Notes: generated from the sequence alone by a model not told the origin. Counted from the stretch's first letter, positions 46,961 through 61,554 are shown. The stretch is 64,000 bases of DNA from Nipponacmea schrenckii (GCA_030562195.1 CM060202.1:34090599-34154598), one strand, 5' to 3'. Made by a program: numbers and translations.

Positions 46961-48543
46961 CTAGATCCCCAGGCTTCGCGAGGTTCTGACGCAGTGCGTA
47001 GCAGCTTTGATATACGCTTTAAAACTACCCCACAAAGTATCTGTAAAACACTAACATTATTTTACAGAGTATAAGTCGTTTTATTTCAAAGCATAATTGG
47101 TTCGCTGAAACTCGTGTCATGTAGATCGCCCAAATGCATAATTCAACAAACAGTTTTTAACGCTGAAATTCGCAATTTTCAAATGGTGATAAAACGGAAA
47201 GTATGCATCGTACATCAAAATATAATATATCAATGGATAGATCTTTTCGAGAGCTATCACATTTGTGCAGCTCACAAGGTCACCAAGGTTACAATATACG
47301 ACCATTCGAAGTTTTTATATATTACTTTCGGTCAAAATATCAAAATCAAAATTCAAAAATCGGTTTCCAAATATAATTCAGGAACCGATATAACATTCTA
47401 TAGACATCAAAATTACGCGAATCGTAGCATCTCCAGAGGCCCAATTTCGATTTAAAGAAAATTACGCACAGTTAGTAGAGAAGAAAATATAAAATTTCCA
47501 AATATTAAAAAGCGCATTTTTGGTGGAAATATGTGGTTTAATATATCTTTACAAAGAGCAGATGAACCCTTATAAGATTCAATATAAATATTTGATATTC
47601 ATGAATTAGTTCACGTGACAGTGCTCGTTAAAAATAAAAATCACAAATTTCAATCGGCTATAAAACCGGAAGTAGACATCGGACAACACAAAAGAATATA
47701 TCAGGGGGTAGATATCATCAAGGGCAATAAATCGTGTTCAGGTCACAAGGTCACCAAAGGTCAAGGTCACAAAATATGGGCCTTTAAAGTTTTTGTCATT
47801 ACCAATAAAATTAAAATGGAAATAAAAGAAAATCAAAATCAAAATTCAAAAATCGGCTCCCAAATAAAGTTGCGCAATCGACTATAGTCATTAGATATGA
47901 AAAAATAACGAAAATCGCTTTATCCCCTGAATTTGAATTTGAAATTTTACAAAAGTTTCACATTTCAATATGGCGGCTTACCGTTTGCTTCCGGTCTGCA
48001 TTTTTTTATCTTCGTTTTTTGTATGACTATTTCAAGTATATCGCAAAAAGAATTTTTGAAATATCTTGAAAATTCCGGAAGTTGATTTTTAAATTTTGAA
48101 AGCGAATAACGTCAAAACCGGAAGTGATGTCGAAAATTTTAAAAATAATTCTTGATCGCATTAATAGTGTCTATCTATCTGTAAGTTTTCGGATGCATCG
48201 GAATAAGATTGTAGAAGTTGAAAAAAATGCAAAAATTGAAATGAAAAAAGTCAGCTACAAAAGTAATGAAATAAGCAGTTTGAAACTGCAGTTATGTAGC
48301 TAGCAGTTAAAAGAAGCTAGCAAAAGAAGTTCTGTCAAAATCAGTTGAAAAATAGAGGTAATAAACAACAAAAACCAAAAAAACGCCATTGCCCACAGCT
48401 CGTTTCCGGTCACTCTGAATGACGTCATTTTACATTTAACAAATAGAAGTCTCGCAGTTTGAATGGCAGCCAGCAACAGGTAGTTTGTAGCATGTTGCCT
48501 TCTAAGAGATAAATCGAATGTGAAATTCGAAAAAAAAAAAAAA
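46961..48543 (+). mobile_element. Family W unit 4
   Basis: Full-length W unit with head CTAGATCCCCAGGCTTCGCG, TGACGTCA near 48420 and GAAATTCG-poly(A). It is the closest relative of the deleted unit before it. Confidence 0.82.
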
Positions 48544-50199
48544 CTAGATCCCCAGGCTTCGCGAGGTTCTGACGCAGTGCGTAGCAGTTTTGATATACGC
48601 TTTAAAACTACCCCACAAAGTATCTATAGAACACTAACATTATTTTACAAAGTATAAGTCGTTTTTTTTTTCAAAGCATAATTGGTTCGCTGAAACTCGT
48701 GTCATGTAGATCGCCCAAACGCATAATTCAACAAACAGTTTTTAACAATGAAATTCACAATTTTCAAATGGTGATAAAACTGAAACTATACATCGTACAT
48801 CAAAATATAATATATCAATGGATAGATCTTTTCGAGAGCTATCACATTTGTGCAGCTCACAAGGTCACCAAATTTCAAGGTTACAATATACGACCTTTCG
48901 AAGTTTTTATATATTACTATCAGGTAAATATCAAAATCAAAATCAAAATTCAAAAATCCGTTTCCAAATATGATTCAGAAATCGATATTACATTCTATAG
49001 ACATCAAAATTACACGAATCGGATTATTTCCAGAGGCCCCATTTCGATTTAAAGAAAATTACGCACAGTTAGTAGAGAAGAAATACACAATTCTCAAATA
49101 CTAAAAAGCGCATTTTTTGTTGAAATATGTGGTTTTATATATCATTAAAAAGAGCAGATAAAATGTAATAAGATTCAATATGAATTTTTGTTATTCATAA
49201 ATTAGTTCACGTGACAGAGCTCTTTAAAAATAAAAATCACAAATTTCAATCGGTTATAAAACCGGAAGTAGACATCGGACAACACATATGACTATATCAA
49301 TGAATAGATATCATCAAGGGCAATAACTCTCGTTCAGGTCACAAGGTTACCAAAGGTCAAGGTCACGAAATACGGGCCTTTGAAATTTTGGTCATTACCA
49401 AAAAAATTAAAATGGAAATAAAAGAACATCAAAATCAAAATTCAAAAATCGGCTCCCAAATATAATTGCGCAATCGACTTTAGTCATAAGATATGAAAAA
49501 ATAATGAAAATCGCTTTATCACCTGAGGCCCCATTTTTAATTTTACAAAAGTTTAACATTTCAATATGGCGTCTTATCTTTTGCTTCCGGTCCGGATTTT
49601 TTCGTCTTCGTTTTTTTGTATGACTATTTGTAGCATGTTGCAAAACGAATTTTTGAAATATCTTAAGAATTCCGGAAGTTAGGTTTTTAACATTTACAAG
49701 AGAATAACTTCAAAACCGGAAGTGATGTCGAAAATTTAAAAAATTATTTTAGATCGCATTTACAATGTCTATCTACCTGTAAGTTTTCAGGTGGATGAGA
49801 ATAAAACTGTAGAAGTTGAAAAAAACGCAAAAAATGAAAAATAAAAAAGTCAGCTACAAAAGTAATGAAATTAGCAGTTTAAAACTGCAGTTAAGTAGGT
49901 AGCAGTTTAAAGAAGCTAACAAAAGAAGTTCTGTCAAAATCAGTTGAAAACTAAAGGAAATAAACAGCAAAAACCCAAACTAGCGCTATTGCCCACAGCT
50001 CGTTTCCGGTTGACCTCAATGACGTCATTTTGCATTTAAAAAATGGTAGTCTCGGAGTTTGAATAGCAGACAGCAACAGGTAGTTTGTAGCAAGTTGCTT
50101 TCTTAGAGAAAAAGCGAGGGTAAAATTCGAAAAAAAAAAAAAAAAAAAAAAAATAGTCATTTCGAAAACAAAGCAGTGCGTTCGATGAACGCACTGCAA
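48544..50199 (+). mobile_element. Family W unit 5 with GCAGTGCGTTC hairpin tail
   Basis: W body followed by poly(A), then TCATTTCGAAAACAAA and hairpin GCAGTGCGTTC-GAT-GAACGCACTGC. The next unit is family Z, joined by AACTAGAGCCG. Confidence 0.82.
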
Positions 50200-51787
50200 C
50201 TAGAGCCGTACGCCTAACGGCACTGAAGCAGTGCGTTCCATCCAGGGATTCGTTCGTTAAGCAAAAGACAAAAAGGGTTTATCAAAATAAAAAAATGTGC
50301 ATCAGAAACATAATAAAAAAATAATTTCAGATCGCTGAAACTCATATCTTGTAGATCGCCCAAATGCAACACATTAAACAGATTGTTTTATAGGGAAAAT
50401 TCGCAATTTTCAAATGGCGATAAAAGCGGCAGTATATATCTTACAATAAAGCTTTATATATCATTGGATAGAACTTCTCGAAAGCTATCATATTTGTACA
50501 GGTCAAAAATTCGTCAAAGGTCAACGTCACAATATACGACCCTTCAAAGTTTTTAAAAATTTTAATCGTTAAAACATCAAAATCAAAATCAAAATTCAAA
50601 AATCGGTTTCCATATATATTTCGGCAATCGGTTATAGATTCTATATACATCAAAATAACACAAATCGAATTATCCCCTGAGACTCTATTTCGATTTAAAG
50701 AAATACACGCACAGTTAGTATAGAAGAAATTACAGAATTTGGAAATTTTAAAACGCGCAATTTTGATAAAAATACCAAGTGTGATATATTAATGGAAAGA
50801 TGACATTAAACGTAAAAGGAATATGTAAGAAATTCTGTCCTATGTAAATTAGGTCACGTGATAGAGCTCTTTAGAGTTAAAATTCGTGATTTTCAATTGG
50901 CTGCAAAACCGGAAGTAAACACCGGACAACAAAAGTGAAGATACCATTGGATACATATAATCAAGGGCAACAACTTTTGTTCAGGTCAAAAGGTCACCAA
51001 AGGTCAAAGTCGCGAAATATAAACCTTGAAAGTTTTGACAATTACTGGAAAATTTCAACCGGAAATAAAAGAAAAGCAAAGGCGAAATTCAAAAATCCAT
51101 TCCCATACTTTTTTGCGCAATCGATGGATGTTTTAAGAAAACCTAAATTTATGCGAATTTCATTTAACCCTGAGGCCCCATTTTGAGTTTTACATAAGTT
51201 AGTCATATCAAGATGGCGGTTGATCCGTTACTTCCGGTTCGGATTTTTTTAATTTATAATCATTAGATAGATAATTCTAGCTAATTGCAAAAGAAATTTT
51301 TCAAATATCTTCATTATTCCGGAATTTCAAAATTCAACTTTAAAAGCAGATAACAGCAAAACCGGAAGTGATATCGAAATTTTGAAAATTAATTATATTT
51401 CGCAATCAAAATGTCTATATATCTGTAAATTTTCAGATCGATCGAAATGAAATTGTAGAAGTTGACAAAACTGCAAAAATTAAAATTAAAAAAGTCAGCG
51501 ACAAAGTTCATTATTTTAAAAGTTTGAAAGTGCTATCTTGTAAAAAAAGATTAAAAGTAATAAACAAAAAAACGCTATCGATATTGATTAAAAACTAGCG
51601 TCGCAAATAAGAAAAAACCTAAAATTAGACATAGCCCTGTACGTCATTTCCGGTTGGACAAAATGACGTCAAAATACATTCATATTATTTACTTTCGCTG
51701 GTTTTTCAAAAGAAATTTTAACAGTTTTCATGTAGCACTTGTAGTTTTGGCTGGGCGTGATGGGAAGAATTCAAAAAAAAAAAAAAA
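50200..51787 (+). mobile_element. Family Z unit 4 (short)
   Basis: Head CTAGAGCCGTACGCCTAACG. The 5' region shortens abruptly after AAAATGTGCATCAGAAAC, joining the ATCGCTGAAACTC part of the body. AAGATGGCGGT lies at ~51212. Poly(A) is joined directly to CTAGATCCCC of a W unit. Confidence 0.8.
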
Positions 51788-53435
51788 CTAGATCCCCAGG
51801 CTTCGCGAGGTTCTGACGCAGTGCGTAGCAGTTTTGATATACGCTTTAAAACTACCCAACAAAGTATCGGTTGAACACTAACATTATTTTACAGAGTATA
51901 AGTGGTTTTTTTTTCAAAGCATAATTGGTTCGCTGAAACTCGTGTCATGTAGATCGCCCAAACGCATAATTCAACAAACAGTTTTTAACAATGGAATTCG
52001 CAATTTTCAAATGGTGATAAAACGGAAAGTATACATCGTACATAAAAATATAATATATCAATGGATAGATCTTTTCGAGAGCTATCACATTTGTGCAGCT
52101 CACAAGGTCACCAAATTTTAAGGTTACAATATACGACCATTCGAAGTTTGTATATATTACTATCAGGTAAATATCAAAATCAAAATCAAATTTCAAAAAT
52201 CGGTTTCCAAATATGATTCAGAAATCGATATTACATTCTATAGACATCAAATTTACACGAATCGGAGTATCTCCAGAGGCCCCATTTCGATTTAAAGAAA
52301 ATTACGCACAGTTAGTAGAGAAGAAACACAAAATTCTCAAATCCTAAAAAGCGCATTTTTGGTGGAAATCTGTGGATTTATATATCGTTACAAAGGGCAG
52401 ATAAACTGTAATAAGATTCAATATGAATTTTTGTTATTTATAAATTAGTTCACGTGACAGAGCTCTTTAAGAATAAAAATCACAAATTTCAATCGGTTAT
52501 AAAACCGGAAGTAGATATCGGACAACACATATGAATATATCATTGAATAGATATCATCAAGGGCAATAACTCGTGTTCAGGTCACAAGGTCACCAAAGGT
52601 CAAGGTCACGAAATACGGGCCTTTGAAGTTTTGGTCATTACCAAAAAAATTAAAATGGAAATAAAAGAAAATAAAAATCAAAATTCAAAAATCGGCTCCC
52701 AAATATTATTGCGCAATCGACTCTAGTCATAAGATATGAAAAACTAGCGGAAATTTCTTTATCCCCTGAGGCCCCATTTTGAATTTTACAAAAGTTTAAC
52801 ATTTCAATATGGCGGCCAATCTTTTGCTTCCGGTGCGGATTTTTTCATCTTCGTTTTTTTGTATGACTATTTGTAGCATGTTGCAAAACGAATTTTTGAA
52901 ATATCTTAAGAATTCCGGAAGTTAGGTTTTTAAAATTTACAAGCGAATAACTTCAAAACCGGAAGTGATGTCGAAAATATATAAAATTACTTTTGAGCGC
53001 ATTAACAATGTCTATCTACCTGTAAGTTTTCGGGTGGATGTAAATAAAATTGTAGAAGTTGAAAAAAACGCAAAATTGAAATAAAAAAAGTCAGCTACAA
53101 AAGTAATGAAATTAGCAGTTTAAAAATGCAGTTATGTAGCTAGCAGTTAAAAGAAGCTAGCAAAATTAGTTCTGTCAAAATCAGTTAAAAAATAGAGGTA
53201 ATAAATAGCAAAAACCAAAACGAAGCCATTGCCCACAGCTCGTTTCCGGTCACTCTGAATGACGTCATTTTACATTTAACAAATAGTAGTCCCGCAGTTT
53301 GAATGGCAGACAGCAACAGGTAGTTTGTAGCATGTTGCCTTCTAAGAAAAAAATCGAATGTGAAATTCGAAAAAAAAAAAAAAAAAAAAAAAACATTTCG
53401 AAAACAAAGCAGTGCGTTCGATGAACGCACTGCAA
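51788..53435 (+). mobile_element. Family W unit 6 with GCAGTGCGTTC hairpin tail
   Basis: Nearly identical to W1 at 29767 (both share AAAGTATCGGTTGAACAC, unlike the other W units). Unlike W1 it ends with a hairpin tail (about 53410-53434). Confidence 0.82.
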
Positions 53436-55617
53436 CTAGAGCCGTACGCCTAACGGCACTGAAGCAGTGCGTTCCATCCAGGGATTCGTTCGTTAAGCAA
53501 AAGACAAAAAAGGTTTATTAAAATAAAAAAATGTGCATCAGAAACGGATTTTGATTTCATAACAAACGCTCCCATACCCCCTTTTCCCCTTTCCCCTCTT
53601 TGCCCTTCCCCATCCTTAGCCCTCATCATCAATTAAGATAGATAATAAGTTAAAATCATAATAAAAAATGGATAGAGGGTCGTTTAATCTAAAAAAGATA
53701 TCCGGATCGCCGAAACTCATATTTGTAAATCGCCCAAACGTAGAGAATAATACCCAATACAATGTAGATTGTTTTATATATTAAATTCGCAATTTTCAGA
53801 TGGCGATGAAACCAAAAGTAGATATCGTACAAAAAATATATATAGCATTGGATAGACAACGTCGAAGCTATAAAAGGTCACTAATGGTTCAAGTTGTCTT
53901 AAGTCGCCAGGGTATAGCATTGAAACACCACATAAATAGCGCGGCCTAAAATTTTAAAATTTATATTGAATAGAGTTTCGTCCCTTAGACCACTATTCCA
54001 GTCAACTGTATATTATTGTTGCATAATTATAAGAGATAAAATTTAAAATTCTAAAGGTTGTAATTTCGTTCCAAATTTTCAATATTTACATCACCCACAA
54101 CAGGAAAAACATATATAAAAACTTTGAATCATTTTAACTGGATGTAGAACGATTAAACTAAAAAATAATTTCAGATCGCTGAAACTTATATATTGTAGGT
54201 CGCCCAAATGCAACACATTAAACAGATTGTTTTATAGGGAAAATTCGCAATTTTCAAATGGCGATAAAAGCGGAAGTATACGTCTTACAATAAAGCTTTA
54301 TATATCATTGGATAGAACTTCTCGAGAGCTATCACATTTGTACCGGTCAAAAATTCGTCAAAGGTCAACGTCACAATATACGACCCTTCAAAGTTTTAAA
54401 AAATTTTAATCGTTAAAAAATCAAAATCAAAATCAAAATTCAAAAATCGGTTTCCATATATATTTCGGCAATCGGTTATAGATTCTATATACATCAAAAT
54501 AACACAAATCGAATTATCCCCCGAGACCCTTTTTCGATTTAAAGAAAAACACGCACAGTTAGTATAGAAGAAATTACAAAATTTTGAAATTTTTAAACGC
54601 GCAATTTTGACTAAAATACCAAGTTTGATATATTAATGGGAAGATGACTTTAAGCGTAAAAGGAATATGTAAGAAATTCTGTCCTATGTAAATTAGGTCA
54701 CGTGATAGAGCTCTTTAAAGTTAAAATTCGTGATTTTCAATAGGCTGCAAAACCGGAAGTAAACATCGGACAACAAAAGTGAACATACCATTGGGTAGAT
54801 ATAATCAAGGGCAATAACTTTTGTTCAGGTCAAAAGGTCACCGAAGGTCAAGGTCGCGAAATATGACCTTTTAAATTTTTGACAATTACTGGAAAATTTC
54901 AACCGGAAATAAAAGAAAAGCAAAAGCGAAATTCAAAAATCCCTTCCCATACTTTTTTGCGCAATCGTTGAATGTTTTTAAAAAATCTAAAATTATGGAA
55001 ATTAGATTTAACCCTGAGGCCCCATTTTGAGTTTTACAAAAGTTAGTCATATCAACATGGCGGCTGATCCGTTACTTCCGGTTCGGATTTTTTTAATTTA
55101 GCATCATTTAATAGACAATTGTAGCTAATTGCAAAATAAATTTTTAAAATATTTTCTATATTTCGGAAGTGCAAAATTCAACTTTAAAAGCAAATAACTT
55201 CAAAACCGGAAGTGATATCGAAATTTTAAAAATTAATTTTGCTTCGCAATCAAAATGTCTTTATATCTGTAAGTTTTCAAGTCGATCGAAAGAAAACTGT
55301 AGAAGTAAAAAAATGCTAAAAATTCAAAATTCAAAAAGTCAGCGACAAAGTTGGGAAATTTTTAAATTTCTCAAATTGCTATCTTTTAGAACTAAGCTCA
55401 ATGTAGTTATCAAAAAAAGAACGATCAACATTGGATCAAAAATAAAGCCGCAAATTGAAAAAGAAAGAAAAACTTTGGAATGCGCTACGTCATTTCCTGT
55501 TTAAAAAAAATGCATCAAATTACATTTATTAATATTACTTTCACGAGTACGACAAGAAAATGGAAAGAGTGAATTCATAGCATATTAGTTTTGGCTGGGC
55601 GCTCTGGGAAAAATTCG

Positions 55618-55660
<43 letters not shown>

Positions 55661-55753
55661 GAAAACAAAGCAGTGCGTTCGAATGAACGCACTGCAAAAA
55701 AAAAAAAAAAACATTTCGAAAACAAAGCAGTGCGTTCGATGAACGCACTGCAA
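53436..55753 (+). mobile_element. Family Z unit 5 with two stacked hairpin tails
   Basis: Complete head including the C-rich pyrimidine tract (~53570-53612), complete body, long poly(A), and two GCAGTGCGTTC hairpins (one with loop GAAT). It is followed by another Z unit. Confidence 0.82.
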
Positions 55754-57986
55754 CTAGAGCCGTACGCCTAACGGCACTGAAGCAGTGCGTTGCATCCAGG
55801 GATTCGTTCGTTAAGCAAAAGATAGAAAGGGTTTATTAAAAAGAAAATGTGTATTATAAATGGATTTGGGTTTCATAACAAACGCTCCCGTACCCCCCCC
55901 CCCCTTTTTTTTTCCCTTTCCCCCCTTTTTTCCCCTCCCCATCCTTAGCCCTCATCATCAATTAAGATATATAATAAGTTAGAATCATAATAAAAATGTA
56001 AAGAGTGTTGTTTAAACTAAATAGATATCCGGATCGCTGAAACTCATATTTTGTAAATCGCCCAAACGCAGAGAAAAATATCCAATAGATTGTTTTATAT
56101 TAAATTCGCAATTTTCAGATGCCGTTGAAACCAAAGTAAACATTGTACAAAAAATATTTATATATAGCATTGGATAGACATTGTCGATAGCTATATACTT
56201 TGTACAAATCAAAAGATCACTAATCGTTTAAGTTGTCGTAAGTCGCCAGGTTATAACATTGAGACACAACATAAATAGCGCGGCTTAACACTTTAAAATT
56301 TATATTGAATAGAGTTCTGTCCCCTTAGACCACTATTCCACTCAACTGTATATTATTGTTGCATAAGAAATAAATTTTAAATTCTAAAGGTTGTGATTTC
56401 GTTTCATATATTCCATATTTACATCACCCACAACAGGAAATAAACCAAAATTTATTTATTTATTTAACATATATAAAACCTTTGAATCATTTTAACTGGA
56501 TGTAGAACGATTAAACTAAAAAATAAATTCGGATCGCTGAAACTCATATCTGGTAGATCGCCCAAATGCAATACACATTAAACAGATTGTTTTATAGGGA
56601 AAATTCGCAATTTTCAAATGACGATAAAAGCGGAAGTATAAATCTTACAATAAAGCTTTATATATCATTGGATAGAACTTCTCGAGAGCTATCACATTTG
56701 TACAGGTCAAAAATTCGCCAAAGGTCAACGTAACAATTTTACCACCATTCTAATTTTTTAAAAATTTTAATCGTAAAAAAATCAAAATCAAAATCAAAAT
56801 TCAAAAATCGGTTTCCATATATATTTCGGCAACCGGTTATAGATTCTATATACATCAAAATAACACAAATCGAATAATCCCCCGAGATCCTATTTCGATT
56901 TAAAGAAAAACACGCACAGTTAGTATAGAATAAATTACAAATTTTGAAATTTTTAAACGCGCAATTTTGATTAAAATACCAAATGTGATAGATTAATAGA
57001 AAGACGAGATTAAGCGTAAAAGGAATATGTAAGAAATTCTGTGCTATGTAAATTAGGTCACGTGATAGAGCTCTTTAAAGTTAAAATTCGTGATTTTCAA
57101 TTGGCTGCAAAACCGGAAGTTAACATCGGACAACAAAAGTGAAGATACCATTGGATACATATAATCAAGGGCAAAAAACTTTTGTTCAGGTCAAAAGGTC
57201 ACCGAAGGTCAAAGTCGCGAAATATGAACCTTGAAAGTTTTGACAATTACTGGAAAATTTCAACCGGAAATTAAAGAAAAGCAAAGGCGAAATTCAAAAT
57301 TCCATTCCCATACTTTTTTGCGCAATCGATGGATGTTTTAAGAAAACTTAAATTTATGCAAATTTGATTTAACCCTGAGGCCCCATTTTGAGTTTTACAA
57401 AAGTTAGTCATATCAAGATGGCGGTTGATCCGTTACTTCCGGTTCGGATTTTCTTACTTTACCATCATTAGATAGACAATTGTAGCTAATTGCAAAAGAA
57501 ATTTTTCAAATATCTTCATTATTCCGGAATTGCAAAATTCAAATTTAAAAGCAAATAACATCAAAACCGGAAGTGATATCGAAATTTTGAAAATTTATTA
57601 TAGTTCGCAATCAAAATGTCTGTATATCTGTAAATTTCCAGATCGATCGAAATTGTAGAAGTTGACAAAACTGCAAAAATTAAAATTAAAAAAATCAGCG
57701 ACAAAGTTCAAAATTTTAAAAGTTTGAAAGTGCTAACTTGAAAAAAAAGATTAAAAGTAATAAAAAAAAAAATGCTATCGAAATTGATTAAAAACTAGCG
57801 TCGCAAATAAGAAAAAACCTAAAATTAGACATAGCCCTGTACGTCATTTCCGGTTGGACAAAATGACGTCAAAATACATTCATATTATTTACTTTCGCGG
57901 GTTTTTCGAAAGAAATGTTAACAGTTTTCATGTAGCACTTGTAGTTTTGGCTGGGCGTGATGGGAAGAATTCGAAAAAAAAAAAAA
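55754..57986 (+). mobile_element. Family Z unit 6
   Basis: Head CTAGAGCCGTACGCC with GCAGTGCGTTGC (one change). It has a C-homopolymer tract near 55891-55903, AAGATGGCGGT at ~57415 and a short poly(A) end without a hairpin. Confidence 0.8.
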
Positions 57987-60031
57987 CTAGAGCCGTACGC
58001 CTAACGGCACTGAAGCAGTGCGTTCCATCCAGGGATTCGTTCGTTAAGCAAAAGACAAAAAGGGTTTATTAAAATAAAAAAATGTGCATCAGAAATGGAT
58101 TTTGATTTCATAACAAACGCTCCCATACCCCCTTTTCCCCCTTTCCCCTCTTTGCCCCTCCCCATCCTTAGCCCTCATCATCAATTAAGATCGATAATAA
58201 GTTAAAATCATAATAAAAAATGGATAGAGGGTCATACAAAAAATATATACATAGCATTGGATAGACAATGTCAAAGCTATATACAAATCAAAAGGTCACT
58301 AATGGTTCAAGTTGTCTTAAGTCGCCAGGGTATGACATTGAGACACTACATAAATAGCGCGGCCTAACATTTTAAAATTTATATTGAATAGAGTTTCGTC
58401 CCTTAGACCATTATTCCAGTCAACTGTATATTATTGTTGCATAATTATAAGAGATTAAATTTAAAATTCTAAAGGTTGTAATATTCAATATTTACATCAC
58501 CCACAACAGGAAAAACATATATAACACCTTTGAATCATTTTAACTGGATGTAGAACGATTAAACTAAAAAATAATTTCAGATCGCTGAAACTCATATCTC
58601 GTAGATCGCCCAAATGCAACACATTAAACAGATTGTTTTATAGGGAAAATTCGCAATTTTCAAATGGCGATAAAAGCGGAAGTATATATCTTACAACAAA
58701 GCTTTATATATCATTGGATAGAACTTCTCGAGAGCTATCATATTTGTACAGGTCAAAAATTCGTCAAAGGTCAACGTCAGAATATACGAACCTTTAAAAG
58801 TTTTTAAAAATTTTAATCGTAAAAAAATCAAAATCAAAATTAAAAAATCGGTTTCCATATATATTTCGGCAACCGGTTATAGATTCTATATACATCAAAA
58901 TAACACAAATCGAATTATCCCCCGAGACCCTATTTCGATTTAAAGAAAAACACGCACAGTTAGTATAGAGGAAATTACAAAATTTGAAATTTTTAAACGC
59001 GCAATTTAGATTAAAATACCAAGTGTGATATATTATTGTAGAGAGGAGATTAAGCGTTAGAAGAATATGTGAGAAAATCTGACTTATCGAAATTAGGTCA
59101 CATGATAAAGCTCTTTAAAGTTAAAATTCGTGATTTTCAATTGGCTGCAAAACCGGAAGTAAACATCGGACAACAACACTGAAGATACCATTGGGTAGAT
59201 ATAATCAAGGGCAACAACTTTTGTTCAGGTCAAAAGGTCACCAAAGGTCAAGGTTGCGAAATATGAACCTTTAAAGTTTTGACAATTTCTAAAAAATTTC
59301 CACCGGAAATAAAAGAAAAGCAAAAGCGAAATTCAAAAATCCCTTCCCATACTTTTTTGCGCAATCGATGGATGTTTTTAGAAAATCTAAAATTATGCAA
59401 ATTGGATTTGACCCTGAGAACTTATTGAGAGTTTAACAAAACTTAATCATATCAAGATGGCGGCTGATTCGTTACTTCCGGTTCAGATTTTCTTAATTTA
59501 GCATCATTAGATAGACAATTGTAGCTAATTGCAAAAAAAGTTTTTCAAATATCTTTAATATTCCGGAAGTTAGCATTTTTCACTTTAACAGCAAATAACG
59601 TCAAAACCGGAAGTGATATCGAAATTTTGAAAATAAGTTATACATTGTAATTTAAATGTCTATATAGCTGTAAGTTTTCAGATTGATCGAAAGAAAATTG
59701 TAGAAGTTAGAAAATGCTTAAAATTTAAAATTCAAATTGTCAGCGACAAAGTTGAGAAAAGTCAATTTCTTAAATTGCTATCTTTTAGAACTAAGTTCAA
59801 TGTAGTGACCTAAAAGAGAACGATAAAAATCGGGTCAAAAATAAAGCCGCAAATCGAAAAACAAAGAAAAATTTAAGGATGCGCTACGTCATTTCCTGTT
59901 AGAAAAAAATGCATCAAAATACATTCATTAAAATTACTTTCACGGGTTCTACAAGGAAGTCGAAAGAGTGAATTCATAGCATATGTAGTTTTGGCTGGGC
60001 GCTCGGGGAAGAATTCAAAAAAAAAAAAAAA
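57987..60031 (+). mobile_element. Family Z unit 7
   Basis: Head CTAGAGCCGTACGCCTAACG, AAGATGGCGGC at ~59454, GAATTC-poly(A) end. The E-box is changed to TCACATGA here. Confidence 0.8.
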
Positions 60032-60088
60032 CTAGAGCCACATGTGGCACAGAGTGGGACTTTGCTAATGTTGCAAATTGCAAGCAAC

Positions 60089-61554
60089 TTTGATGAAACA
60101 TGTATGTAACTTTTTTGAATATTTGAATAAATAGTGTTTAAAAAAAAAGTATCTCCTTTATTGAAGAGTTCTACTTTTAGCGTGTCTGGAACGGTTCCGA
60201 GAACGGTTCTCACTCGACAACGTAAACCTCCAGTAATAACATATGTATGATAGTATAAAGCAATAGTAATTATAAACGGAAACGTTAAGTTTCGTTTTAC
60301 AGGTCTTGATAAAAGTAGTTTGGCATGATGCGGCAAGTTAAACAAATCCACCGTCATAACCTTAGTTCACAAATATAAAAAAACAAAGGCATTTGTCGCA
60401 AATTGAAATGTAAACCTAAATTAACTAAATTATGCAATATAAACACTAAATGACAACCTACACTCCAGCAATAAGATAGTATAAAGCAATAGTAATCTAA
60501 AATAATCATTAATTGCTCTTAATAAGAACACACATTTACAAAATTCCAGCGAACTACGTGTCATCAAAAACGGATGCCTTTGGGCTGTGACAAACTAATA
60601 GAATTCTTTTGATGTCTAGATCAAAGAATGCACTTGGAAACTTTGTTCATATTCCAATTGATAATACACAGTCAGTTAATGACCAGTTGATATTACTCAA
60701 TGAAAACTTCAACTGTTCAAATAAGCCAACATGTAACATAAAATATCAAGCTATCGAATTTCGCATGGCTGTTTAACTGGGTCTATTCATTGGAGTTGAA
60801 AAAAGAAAACACTGATGGATATCCTCGGATATTAGCCCACTGCTCTAGAAAGAACAAGGTTATCCAAAGTCATGATCAAAAATAAAAGAAATAAGGAAGT
60901 TATAAAACCTGTTCCCTTTTTGAACTAAAAGGCTGACATTATTGATTGTTTCTAACAAATCAACCAAATTAATGATGAACATCTGTGCAAAGTCCTATTA
61001 TGAACAAAGTGTTTTTGCGGAAGTTATGAACCAAACTCCATAAGTATGCAATCAGGATAAAACCCAAATGTGTCACGCCCATTCGAAAATGTTTTACAGA
61101 TGCATTCCCCTTTTTTTAATTGAAAAAAAAAAAAAAATGGTAATACTTACATAAAAAAAGAGTAGAGGTGTTCTAATGACTTGGAAAAATAGTAGCTTGT
61201 CTCACAGGTTAAGTCGTAATTAAGCTATTTACGACAAGGATTTCCTCTTTAGTACCCTACATTACCATTCAAAAGAGGAAAACCTTGCTGTAATTCGCTT
61301 AATTAAGACTTAACTAAGGACCTGTGAGACAAGCTACTAGTCATTAGAACACCTCTACTCTCTATTTATGTAAGTATTAGCCTTTTCATTTTCATCAATG
61401 AAAACAAGGGAAGCCATCTTTAAATGTAATCAATTGGTATAAATATGTCAATATATATTCAAAATTCTACATGAGATATACACACCATAAAGGTGAAAAA
61501 AGCGAAAATACAAAAATTGGAAAATGGAAATTCTAAAACCCGTTCCCTTTTTTG
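60089..61554. other. Foreign insert within V unit 5
   Basis: Sequence not shared with the array, apart from short V-like pieces. A local duplication around GATAGTATAAAGCAATAGTAAT lies near 60250 and 60476. A GTTCCC-TTTTTGAA phrase recurs near 60910 and 61542. A foldback element sits at 61141-61379. A 127-codon minus-strand frame (59974-60357) spans the V head and is not convincing as a gene. Confidence 0.45.
61141..61379. mobile_element. Foldback/palindromic MITE (~239 bp)
   Basis: Near-complete palindrome. The arms TAATACTTACATAAA and AGAGTAGAGGTGTTCTAATG, then GTAGCTTGTCTCACAGGT, are mirrored by ACCTGTGAGACAAGCTAC, CATTAGAACACCTCTACTCT and TTTATGTAAGTATTA. The inner part (CCTCTTT / AAAGAGG) is also inverted. 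No ORF. Confidence 0.8.

Noticed and set aside
19454..53435. Possible ~22 kb higher-order duplication (Y copies offset 22,091; W1 and W6 offset 22,021)
   Set aside because: Neighbouring units do not correspond between the two halves (V units follow W2 but Z units follow W6), so the similar offsets are probably chance.
59974..60357. 127-codon minus-strand frame
   Set aside because: It mixes poly(A)-derived residues, the V head and foreign insert sequence. No recognisable domain.
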